Positions 1 to 11,733 of a stretch of DNA of 18,499 nt are shown here, piece after piece. Origin of the DNA: JBLNBU01 sp050260215 (GTDB lineage Bacteria; Pseudomonadota; Alphaproteobacteria; Rhodospirillales; Magnetospirillaceae). Where the stretch lies: assembly GCA_050260215.1 (NCBI GenBank), contig JBLNBU010000165.1, positions 1-18,499 on the forward strand. Direction: 5' to 3'. The stretch's first letter is position 1. Every line of letters begins with the position of its first letter. The position numbers and the translations under genes are program-made. The notes beneath the pieces are model-generated. The model saw nothing but the letters and a program-made list of their open reading frames with translations. It searched no databases and was not told where the DNA came from.

Positions 1-1224
1 CTACTTCTTCACCAGCGGGCAGGTGCTGTCGGCCAGGGGCTGGAAGGCCTCGTCGCCGGGGATGGTGCGCAGGATCTTGTAGTAGTCCCACGGACCCTTC
101 GATTCGGCCGGCTTCTTGACCTGGGCCAGGTACATGTCGTGGACCATGCGGCCGTCGGCGCGCAGCTTGCCGTTCTTGGCAAAGCCGCTGGCGTCCTTGA
201 TGGGGATCTTGCGCATCTCGTCGGCGACCTTGGCGCCGTCGTCGGTCTTGGCCGCGGCCAGGGCCTTCAGGTAGTGCATGACCGACGAGTAGGTGCCGGC
301 ATGGACCATGCTGGGCATCTTGCCGCCGCCCATCTTCTGGGACCAGCGCTTGGACCAGGCGCGGGTCTCGTCGTCCATGTCCCAGTAATAGCCGGTGGTC
401 AGCAGCATGCCCTGGGCGGTTTCCAGGCCCAGCGAATGGACATCGGTGATGAACACCAGAAGGCCGGCCAACTGCTGGCCACCCTGGGTGATGCCGAATT
501 CCTTGGCCTGCTTGATGGCGTTGATGGTGTCCGACCCGGCGTTGGCCAGGCCGATGATCTTGGCGCCCGACGCCTGCGCCTGCAGCAGGAACGACGAGAA
601 GTCGGCGTTGGGGAAGGGGTGCTTGACCGCGCCCAGCACCTTGCCGCCGTTGGCCTTGACCACGCGCTCGGTCTGGGCCTGCAGGTTCTGGCCGAAGGCG
701 TAGTCGGCGGTCAGGAAGAACCAGGTGTCGCCGCCCTGCTTGACCACCGCGTTGGCGGTGCCGTTGGCCAGCGCGTAGGTGTCGTAGGTCCAGTGGAAGC
801 CGGTGGGCGAGCACTTGTCGTTGGTCAGCGGGGTCGAGGCGGCGCCCGAGACCAGGTCGATCTTGCCCTTTTCCTTGGACACCTCGCGCACCGCGATGGC
901 GGCGGCGGTAGTGACCAGCTCGGCGATGGCGTCGACGCCCTCGGTGTCGTACCACTTGCGCGCGATCGACGAGGCGATGTCGGCCTTGTTCTGGTGATCG
1001 GCGGAGACGATCTCGACGGGGATGCCGTTGACCTTGCCGCCGAAGTCGTCGACCGCCATCTGGGCTGCGACGATGGTGCCCTGGCCGGCCAGGTCGGAAT
1101 AGGTGCCCGAAAGGTCGGTCAGCACGCCGATCTTGATCTTGTTGTCGCTGTACTGGGCCTGGGCCGCGCCGGCGGTCAGGGCCAGCGCCGCGGCGGCGCC
1201 GAGGAGAAGTCGCTTCAGCATCAT
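1..1224 (-). CDS. Branched-chain/hydrophobic amino-acid ABC transporter, periplasmic substrate-binding protein
   Basis: This is the periplasmic solute receptor of a HAAT-family (Liv-type) ABC importer; it captures the substrate and hands it to the permease. The 407-residue product begins with a clear Sec signal peptide: KR at residues 4-5, a Leu/Ala-rich core, and an AQA cleavage site near residue 23. The mature part has the Peripla_BP_6 pattern, starting IKIGVLTDLSG and containing a Peripla_BP-like GAASTPLTN segment, and it ends with a Cys-containing tail (DSTCPLVKK). Length is normal for the family. Two ATG codons are adjacent at the start. GGGAGG lies a few bases upstream, which supports this start. 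It follows livF by 19 bp on the same strand and so is probably cotranscribed with livG and livF. The ligand cannot be read from sequence; branched-chain amino acids are the family default, but amides, aromatic acids or other small carboxylates are possible. Confidence 0.93.
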   Translation of the reverse strand: MMLKRLLLGAAAALALTAGAAQAQYSDNKIKIGVLTDLSGTYSDLAGQGTIVAAQMAVDDFGGKVNGIPVEIVSADHQNKADIASSIARKWYDTEGVDAIAELVTTAAAIAVREVSKEKGKIDLVSGAASTPLTNDKCSPTGFHWTYDTYALANGTANAVVKQGGDTWFFLTADYAFGQNLQAQTERVVKANGGKVLGAVKHPFPNADFSSFLLQAQASGAKIIGLANAGSDTINAIKQAKEFGITQGGQQLAGLLVFITDVHSLGLETAQGMLLTTGYYWDMDDETRAWSKRWSQKMGGGKMPSMVHAGTYSSVMHYLKALAAAKTDDGAKVADEMRKIPIKDASGFAKNGKLRADGRMVHDMYLAQVKKPAESKGPWDYYKILRTIPGDEAFQPLADSTCPLVKK

Positions 1225-1243
1225 CGGTCCTCCCTTGTGGTTC

Positions 1244-1940
<697 letters not shown>

Positions 1941-1948
<8 letters not shown>

Positions 1949-2705
1949 GGCCGGCGCCCCCGGTGCCCATATAGGCCTCGACCACCTCGGGGTTGGTGGA
2001 GATGTCGGCGTAGGACCCCTCGGCCAGCACCTTGCCCAACTTCAGCACGGTGATGGTGTCGGACAGGTCGGCGACCACGGACAGGTTGTGCTCGACCATC
2101 AGCACGGTGCGGTCCTTGGCGACGCGGCGGATCAGGGCGGCGGTGCGGTTGACATCCTCGGTGCCCATGCCGGCCATGGGTTCGTCCAGCAGCAGCATCT
2201 CGGGGTCGAGCGCCAGCGTGGTGGCGATTTCGAGCGCCCGCTTGCGTCCATAGGACAGCTCGCCCGCCGGCACGTCGCGGTATTCGGCGACGCCGACCGC
2301 TTCCAAAAGCTCCATGGCGCGGCCGTCCAGCGGCTCCAGGCTGCGTTCGGGGCGCCAGAACTTGAACGAGGTGCCCTGCTTGCGCTGCAACGCCACGCGC
2401 ACGTTTTCCAGCGCCGTCAGGTGGCTGAACACCGCCGAGATCTGGAACGAGCGCACCATGCCCTGGCGGGCGATGGCTGCCGGCTTGGCCTGGGTGATGT
2501 CGCGACCGTTGAAGAAGATGTGCCCGCGCGACGGCGCCAGGAACTTGGTCAGCAGGTTGAAGCAGGTGGTCTTGCCGGCGCCGTTGGGGCCGATCAGGGC
2601 GTGGATGGTGTGGCGGCGCACTTTCAGACTGACGTCCGAAACCGCGACGAATCCCTTGAATTCCTTCGTCAGACCGCGGGTCTCGACGATGAAATCCCCG
2701 TCCAT
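1941..2705 (-). CDS. livG: Liv-type ABC transporter ATP-binding protein LivG
   Basis: This is the second ATPase of the branched-chain amino-acid importer. The 254-residue protein has Walker A GPNGAGKT at residues 39-46, the LivG-type altered signature LSYGRKR at 150-156, Walker B MLLLDE at 170-175 and the switch segment MVEHN near 203-207. LSYG in place of LSGG is usual in LivG proteins, so this is not a defect. The ATG is preceded by GGGAGGTGGC, a strong ribosome-binding site. It is the first gene of the minus-strand operon livG-livF-binding protein. The permeases LivH and LivM are absent upstream and are expected past the left edge of the window. Two TTGACA hexamers upstream may belong to the operon promoter. 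Confidence 0.94.
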
Positions 2706-2731
2706 GCCACCTCCCAGGGTGTCGCCCCCGG

Positions 2732-2791
2732 TTCACATCCGGGAAGCCCTTGTTGTGTCAAGAGTAGGCCATCAAATCGGGAGCGTGTCAA
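2732..2791 (-). promoter_or_regulatory. Candidate promoter region of the liv operon
   Basis: Read on the minus strand, two perfect TTGACA hexamers occur at 2791-2786 and 2761-2756, exactly 30 bp apart and in the same orientation. With spacers of 17 to 19 bp, the available -10 sequences (TACTCT for the distal box, TGTGAA for the proximal box) are poor. A short dyad (CCCGG, 7-bp gap, CCGGG) at 2727-2743 overlaps the proximal -10 position. The proximal arrangement would give a leader of about 20 nt. The -35 boxes are directly visible; promoter activity is inferred. Confidence 0.35.
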
Positions 2792-2821
2792 AGGGGAGAC
2801 AATGTCCGTCTTTGCCCGTCA

Positions 2822-2840
2822 GGCCGGGCTCGACCCGGCC
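2822..2840. repeat. Short palindromic repeat, copy 1
   Basis: A perfect 7-bp inverted repeat (GGCCGGG, loop CTCGA, CCCGGCC) followed by AT. It lies between the end of the globin-type chemoreceptor gene and the liv operon. The same core, differing by one loop base, recurs after gltD at 11486-11512. Palindromes of this form are common between genes in alphaproteobacteria. It lies downstream of the chemoreceptor stop codon and could act as a transcript-end hairpin, but no T-run follows it on the minus strand. Confidence 0.6.
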
Positions 2841-2895
2841 ATCCACGCGTGCCACGTGACGAGGGAATGAGGGAGACAGGCGGGCCGGTGAAGCC

Positions 2896-4368
2896 TCAGG
2901 CCATCTCGCGCAGGCGCTGGAGGTAGTTGTCCACCTCGGTGCGCATGACTGCGGCCTTGTGGGCCAGGGCGTCGGCCGAGCGGTTCAACTCGCCGGCGGC
3001 GGTGCTGGAGACGCCCAGCGCCTCGATGGCGCTGTTGACCGACGAGGTCACCGCCTTGGCGCCGCTGGCGGCCTCGCCCACATGGGCGGCGATGGTGGTG
3101 GTGGCCTGGGTCTGGGCCTCAACCGCGGCGCGCACCTCGGTGGCGACCGAGTTGATGCCGACCACCGCCTCGACGGTGCGGTTGATGGTGGCGACCGCCT
3201 CGTTGGTGGCGTTGACCGCCTCGCCGACCGAGGCGGCGATTTCGTGGGTGGCGCGGCTGGTCTGCTCGGACAGGTTCTTGATTTCCTGGGCCACCACGGC
3301 GAAGCCGCGACCGGCGGCGCCGGCGCGCGCCGCCTCGATGGTGGCGTTCAAGGCCAGCATGCGGGTCTGGCGGGCGATGACGTCGATGGTCTGGCCGATG
3401 CGGCCGATGCGGCTGGCGACGTCGAGCAGCTGGTGCATGGCAGCGTCGGTGGCCCGCGCCGCCTCGGCGGCGGCGCCGGCGGCGTCGGCGGTGCGCACCA
3501 CGTTGCCGCGGATGTGCTCGATCGAGCCGGCCAGCTGGTTGGTGTTGCCGGCGATGTTGTCGACCGAGTACGACGCCTCTTCCGCGGCGGCGGCCATGTT
3601 GACCGTCTCGTAGTCCATGTGCGACAGGCGCGACAGCATCTCGTCCGAGTGGGACTTGAGCACGCCGGCCATGGCGCCGACCTCTTCCACCACGTTCTTG
3701 ATCGAGCGCTCGAAGCCCGAGGCCAGGTCGGTGATCAGCTTGCCCTTGGCCTGGTTGGCCGCCTCGAAGTAGTCGTGGGTGACCACGCCGATGTCCAGCA
3801 TGACGGCGCGCTGCATGGTCACCGCCACCGCGTCCAGGTTCTTGGGCCGCTTCTGCGCCATCATGGTCAGCGCGCGGGCGGCGCCGGTCGACGCCATGGC
3901 CTGGTACCACGAGGCGCCCAGGTTCAGGTAGGCCAGCATGAAGCCCAGCTGCTGGGCGGTGGCGATGTAGTCGGCGGTGAAGTCGGCCTTGTACAGGTTG
4001 CCCCAATGCTCGGTCAGCACGCCCGACAGGGTGGAGCGGGCGTCGTCGGCCAGCTTGTCGGCGAAATGGGGGAACTTCTGCACCCAGGCCAGGGCCTCGT
4101 CGACCAGGGCGCCGGTCTGCTGCACCACCGCGGCGGCCGCCTCGCGGATCAGGTGGCAGGCGGCGTCGTCGACCTGGAACAGCTCGAGGTCGCGGATGAC
4201 CCGGTCCTTGACGCTGATGGTGGGGGCTGCGGCCGGCGCGCCGGTGTCGCCGGGGCCGTCGTCGTCGAAGAACAGGTCGTCGCCCCCGGCCGGAGCGGGC
4301 GCCGCAGTGGGCGCCGACGCCGGGGCAGGGGCCGGAGCATCGTCGAAGAGTTCAATGTCGTCCATCAT
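2896..4368 (-). CDS. Soluble methyl-accepting chemotaxis protein with a degenerate globin-coupled sensor domain
   Basis: This is a cytoplasmic chemoreceptor of 490 residues with no membrane segment. Residues 1-50 form an acidic, Ala/Pro-rich lead with two similar motifs, DDIELFDD (3-10) and DDLFFDDD (30-37). Residues about 55-205 match the globin-coupled sensor pattern, including the HW pair at 121-122 and the helix that ends LGxSWY-like at 151-155. Residues about 215-490 are the MCP signalling domain, with the hairpin tip QTRMLALNATIEAARAG at 334-350 followed by GRGFAVVAQE. By alignment with the HemAT-type pattern IGxxH...WY, the proximal heme histidine is replaced by Leu145. The tip also differs from consensus (QTR for QTN, AGAA for AGE). 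The product therefore may not bind heme in the usual way, or may sense another signal. No strong ribosome-binding site is seen; only GAAGA-like bases precede the tandem ATGs. The MCP assignment is firm; the sensor assignment rests on remembered family patterns. Confidence 0.88.
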   Translation of the reverse strand: MMDDIELFDDAPAPAPASAPTAAPAPAGGDDLFFDDDGPGDTGAPAAAPTISVKDRVIRDLELFQVDDAACHLIREAAAAVVQQTGALVDEALAWVQKFPHFADKLADDARSTLSGVLTEHWGNLYKADFTADYIATAQQLGFMLAYLNLGASWYQAMASTGAARALTMMAQKRPKNLDAVAVTMQRAVMLDIGVVTHDYFEAANQAKGKLITDLASGFERSIKNVVEEVGAMAGVLKSHSDEMLSRLSHMDYETVNMAAAAEEASYSVDNIAGNTNQLAGSIEHIRGNVVRTADAAGAAAEAARATDAAMHQLLDVASRIGRIGQTIDVIARQTRMLALNATIEAARAGAAGRGFAVVAQEIKNLSEQTSRATHEIAASVGEAVNATNEAVATINRTVEAVVGINSVATEVRAAVEAQTQATTTIAAHVGEAASGAKAVTSSVNSAIEALGVSSTAAGELNRSADALAHKAAVMRTEVDNYLQRLREMA

Positions 4369-4422
4369 GCCGTCTTCGTCGAGCCGCGTGTTCTCGTGGG
4401 TCCCTAAGGCAAAAACCCGAGG

Positions 4423-4458
4423 AAAAACCAGGCTATTGTTCCGCCGTGCAACATAGCC
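4423..4458 (-). terminator. Candidate rho-independent terminator after the DUF4142 gene
   Basis: On the minus strand, GGCTATGTT pairs with AACAATAGCC (one bulged base) around a 9-nt loop at 4458-4431, and is followed by TGG and a run of five T at 4427-4423. It lies about 50 bp past the DUF4142 stop and about 55 bp before the chemoreceptor start. It suggests that the two genes are separate transcripts, though the stem is only moderately stable and the site could instead be an operator dyad for the chemoreceptor gene. Confidence 0.45.
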
Positions 4459-4508
4459 GCAGTCACCGCGGGACGGAAGCGAAAGTTATGAGGCTGAAAC
4501 AGCCAAGC

Positions 4509-5066
4509 CTAATGTTTGCGCGCTCGTCGTGCCTTGCCCGCCTTCCCCTGCGGCGGGGTGTCGCGCAGGCTCCTGGCCTGGGCCAGGTGGTCGCGCAGCA
4601 TGGGCAGCGACCTGGCCGCCAGCGCCGCCAGTTCCGGGGCCTGGAAGTCAGCGGCCTGGCGGGCGAACAGGGCCACCGCCGCCTCGTGGTCGTCGACCAT
4701 GCGGGCAAGGTAGGCCGCGTCGAAGGCTTCCGCCGGCAGGTCGCGCAGGAGTTCTGCATCGGCGGCGACGTCGTCGAAGGGACCGGCCGGCGGCGCCATG
4801 CCGCGAATGGCGGCCAGGCTGCGCAGTTCCTCGTCCAGCGCGGTGTGTTCGGCCACCATGCGGCGAGCGAACTCGGTGACCGCCGGGGTGGTCGAGCGGC
4901 CCAGCGCCACCTCGGACAGGGCGATCTCGGCGGCGCCGGAACGGGCGGCGGCGGCGGTGAAGGCGTGCGCGGCGTCGGCGGCGTCGCGCCGGCCGCGTTC
5001 GGGGGCGAACAGGGGGGCGGCGGCGATGGCGACGGTGGTCTCGATCAGGCGCTGGGCGAGCGACAT
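4509..5066 (-). CDS. DUF4142 domain protein
   Basis: A small, largely helical protein of 185 residues from the chosen start. Residues about 35-168 follow the DUF4142 (PF13628) pattern closely: AAEIALSEVALGR, a FARRMVAEHTALDEELRSLA stretch, the AFDAAYLARMVDDHEAAVALF helix (117-134), and a final SLPMLRDHLAQAR. The histidines at 74, 127 and 160 sit where the family has conserved His and Asp/Glu, reminiscent of ferritin-like bundles; no metal role is established. Most relatives are exported. Here the N-terminus has only a weak hydrophobic stretch (residues 9-20, interrupted by few charges), so export is uncertain. An in-frame TTG exists 6 bp further upstream, but GGAG is 8 nt from the ATG and only 2 nt from the TTG, so the ATG is preferred. 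The C-terminus is basic (KARRARKH). Cellular role unknown. Confidence 0.85.
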   Translation of the reverse strand: MSLAQRLIETTVAIAAAPLFAPERGRRDAADAAHAFTAAAARSGAAEIALSEVALGRSTTPAVTEFARRMVAEHTALDEELRSLAAIRGMAPPAGPFDDVAADAELLRDLPAEAFDAAYLARMVDDHEAAVALFARQAADFQAPELAALAARSLPMLRDHLAQARSLRDTPPQGKAGKARRARKH

Positions 5067-5418
5067 GGGCAAGGCTCCGGGATACGCGGTTGCGGCTGTG
5101 AACGCAACGGCGCCCGCCGGGTTCCCGCTACCCGTTGCCCACCCGTCGGGAGAGTAGGCCGCGCCGGATCAATCGGCTATAGCAACCCCGGCATGCCGCC
5201 CGGAAGGCCATGGACGATGTTTATCGGTTCAAGGTCCACCCCGCACTTGGCGGCGGCGACGTTATGGCTTATGAAGTCCTCTTTGCCTCGAACGGGCGGG
5301 GTGACGTGCGCGTTCGGGCAAGGGGAGCGGATCGGCCGATCCAGCTGAAATTCTGTTGTGAATCGACGAGGGTCTGGCACAGACATGGGCCCCCGGTGAA
5401 GAGGAACCGAGTAGAAAG
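5067..5418. other. Non-coding stretch between the divergent DUF4142 and gltB genes
   Basis: This 352-bp region must hold the promoters of two divergent units. I find no convincing sigma-70 pair and no RNA gene. A TGGCAC at 5375-5380 recalls a -24 box, but the expected GC at the -12 position is absent. A 70-codon frame on the plus strand (5210-5422) ends in a TGA that overlaps the gltB ATG as ATGA. Its third-position GC, roughly 60%, is well below that of the neighbouring genes, so I do not call it a gene. Confidence 0.5.
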
Positions 5419-10044
<4,626 letters not shown>

Positions 10045-10046
10045 AG

Positions 10047-11462
10047 ATGGGCAAGGCCACCGGTTTCAAGGAGTTCGCGCGCGTCACCCCGGGCTACGAG
10101 GCCCCCGCCGAGCGCGTCCGCCACTACAACGAGTTCACCAAGCCGCTGTCCGAGGACGAGCTGAGGAACCAGGGCGCCCGCTGCATGGATTGCGGCGTGC
10201 CGTTCTGCCACCAGGGCTGTCCGGTCAATAACATGATCCCGGACTGGAACGACTTGGTCTATCGCAACCGCTGGAAGGAAGCGGTGGAGACCCTGCACTC
10301 CACCAACAACTTCCCCGAGTTCACCGGCCGCGTCTGTCCCGCCCCTTGCGAGGCGGCGTGCACGCTCAACATCACCGACGCGCCGGTCTCCATCAAGACC
10401 ATCGAGCACGCCATCGTCGAGCGCGCCTTCGCCGAGGGTTGGGTCAAGCCGGACACGTCGAAGCCGCGCACCGGCAAGAAGGTGGCGGTGGTCGGCGGCG
10501 GCCCGGCCGGCATGGCCGCGGCCCAGCAGCTGGCCCGCGCCGGCCACCACGTGGTGCTGTTCGAGAAGAACGCCCATGTCGGCGGCCTGCTGCGCTATGG
10601 CATCCCCGACTTCAAGCTGGAGAAGGCGGTCATCGAGCGCCGCGTCGCCCAGATGGTCGCCGAGGGCGTCGAGGTCCGCACCAATGCCCATGTGGGCGTC
10701 ACCATTCCGGCCAAGGAGCTGCTGGACGGCTTCGACGCGGTGGTGCTGGCCGGCGGCTCGGAAAAGCCGCGTGACTTGGGCGTCCCGGGGCGCGAGCTGG
10801 ACGGCGTCCACTTCGCCATGGACTTCCTGACCCAGCAGAACCGCCGGGTCTCCGGCGAGGCGGTGGGTGCTGCCGACATCCTGGCCAAGGGCAAGAAGGT
10901 GGTGGTGATCGGCGGCGGCGACACCGGTGCCGACTGCGTCGGCACCTCGAACCGCCAGGGCGCGGCCTCGGTCACCCAGATCGAGATCATGCCCAAGCCG
11001 CCCGAAAAGGAAGACAAGGCAGTCACCTGGCCGCTGTGGCCCAACAAGCTGCGCACCTCGACCTCGCACGACGAGGGCTGCCAGCGCCGCTGGGCGGTGT
11101 CCACCGTCGCCTTCAAGGGCGAGGGCGGCAAGGTCAAGAGCCTGGATTGCGTCGAGGTCGACGGCAAGTTCCAGCCCATCGCCGGCACCGAGTTCACCCT
11201 CGAGGCCGACCTGGTGCTGCTGGCCATGGGCTTCGTCCATCCGGTGCACGAGGGCATGCTGGAGCAGCTGGGCCTCGAGCGCGACCCCCGCGGCAACGTC
11301 AAGGCCGACACCGAGGGCTATCGTACCAGCAACCCCAAGGTCTTCGCCTGCGGCGACATGCGCCGCGGCCAGAGCCTGGTTGTGTGGGCCATCCGCGAAG
11401 GCCGTCAAGCCGCCCGCTCGGTCGACGCCTTCCTGATGGGGTCTTCCGACCTGCCGCGCTGA
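10047..11462 (+). CDS. gltD: Glutamate synthase (NADPH) small (beta) subunit GltD
   Basis: This is the electron-input subunit of GOGAT. It oxidises NADPH through FAD and passes electrons via [4Fe-4S] clusters to GltB. In the 471 residues, two N-terminal cysteine groups are visible: C46, C49, C54 and C58, then C97, C101 and C105, as expected for the cluster-binding domain. The FAD-binding Rossmann motif VVGGGPAG is at 148-155 and the NADPH-binding VVIGGGDTG at 286-294. The C-terminal FACGDMRRGQSLVVWAI segment is the conserved FAD-contacting end. The ATG at 10047 lies 2 bp after the gltB stop and has a strong ribosome-binding site (GGGGGAGGG) inside the end of gltB. The frame is open further upstream but overlaps gltB, so the longer version is rejected. 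A hairpin with a T-rich tail follows the stop. Confidence 0.97.
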   Translation: MGKATGFKEFARVTPGYEAPAERVRHYNEFTKPLSEDELRNQGARCMDCGVPFCHQGCPVNNMIPDWNDLVYRNRWKEAVETLHSTNNFPEFTGRVCPAPCEAACTLNITDAPVSIKTIEHAIVERAFAEGWVKPDTSKPRTGKKVAVVGGGPAGMAAAQQLARAGHHVVLFEKNAHVGGLLRYGIPDFKLEKAVIERRVAQMVAEGVEVRTNAHVGVTIPAKELLDGFDAVVLAGGSEKPRDLGVPGRELDGVHFAMDFLTQQNRRVSGEAVGAADILAKGKKVVVIGGGDTGADCVGTSNRQGAASVTQIEIMPKPPEKEDKAVTWPLWPNKLRTSTSHDEGCQRRWAVSTVAFKGEGGKVKSLDCVEVDGKFQPIAGTEFTLEADLVLLAMGFVHPVHEGMLEQLGLERDPRGNVKADTEGYRTSNPKVFACGDMRRGQSLVVWAIREGRQAARSVDAFLMGSSDLPR

Positions 11463-11485
11463 AGCAACAGGGTTCAATACCGTCG

Positions 11486-11530
11486 ACATGGCCGGGCTCG
11501 TCCCGGCCATGTGCGTTTTGGTGTCTTTGT
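11486..11530 (+). terminator. Terminator of the gltBD operon, also palindromic repeat copy 2
   Basis: A perfect 11-bp stem (11486-11496 with 11502-11512) around the loop CTCGT starts 23 bp after the gltD stop. It is followed by GCGTTTTGGTGTCTTTG, which is T-rich though not a pure T-run. The hairpin core GGCCGGGCTCG and CCCGGCCAT is the same as at 2822-2840, so a dispersed palindrome appears to serve as the transcript end here. Confidence 0.7.
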
Positions 11531-11560
11531 CGATATACGTATATGCGCATATGAGCAAAG
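11525..11560. promoter_or_regulatory. 36-bp interrupted dyad with three ATAT blocks (candidate operator)
   Basis: The arms CTTTG (11525-11529) and CAAAG (11556-11560) flank two overlapping perfect 12-bp palindromes: ATATACGTATAT at 11533-11544 and ATATGCGCATAT at 11541-11552. The whole arrangement is symmetric about 11542.5, and ATAT recurs every 8 bp. Such symmetry in a very GC-rich genome suggests a protein-binding site. It lies between the gltD terminator and the sCache chemoreceptor gene, about 175 bp before the latter's start. The symmetry is seen directly; function is inferred. Confidence 0.4.
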
Positions 11561-11641
11561 GATAATGGAGTAATAGTCAGGCAGCGGCGGGCTTGCATGG
11601 AATTATCTGCAGCCGTGCCCTGCAAAAAGGATCGTTGTGCA

Positions 11642-11692
11642 AATAATATGTATCTCGAATTATTGACGGGGCGCAGCCGGTGGGCGTATTTC
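11642..11692 (+). promoter_or_regulatory. Candidate promoter of the sCache chemoreceptor gene
   Basis: TTGACG at 11663-11668 matches the -35 consensus at five of six positions and is separated by 18 bp from TATTTC at 11687-11692, a weak -10. An inverted repeat (AATAAT at 11642-11647, 11-bp gap, ATTATT at 11659-11664) overlaps the -35 box and could be an operator. The predicted leader would be about 35 nt. The surrounding 271-bp gap is distinctly richer in A and T than the genes. Confidence 0.4.
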
Positions 11693-11733
11693 CGCGCCTT
11701 CGGTCCCGGCGGGGGTCACTATTCGGGTTATGA

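Noticed and set aside
150..160. Liv system considered incomplete or broken because no permease genes are present
   Set aside because: The operon continues past the left edge, where livH and livM are expected; the window boundary explains their absence.
2802..2870. Short plus-strand frame giving a peptide with AGLDPAIHA
   Set aside because: This peptide is simply the translation of the dispersed palindromic repeat, a frequent false gene in alphaproteobacterial annotation.
5177..5386. Minus-strand 69-codon frame in the DUF4142-gltB gap
   Set aside because: No recognisable product, no clear ribosome-binding site and overlap with another equally unsupported frame on the other strand.
5375..5390. 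TGGCAC upstream of gltB as a sigma-54 (-24/-12) promoter, attractive for a nitrogen gene
   Set aside because: The invariant GG-N10-GC rule fails: the dinucleotide at the -12 place is GG, and GC is found only one base further on.
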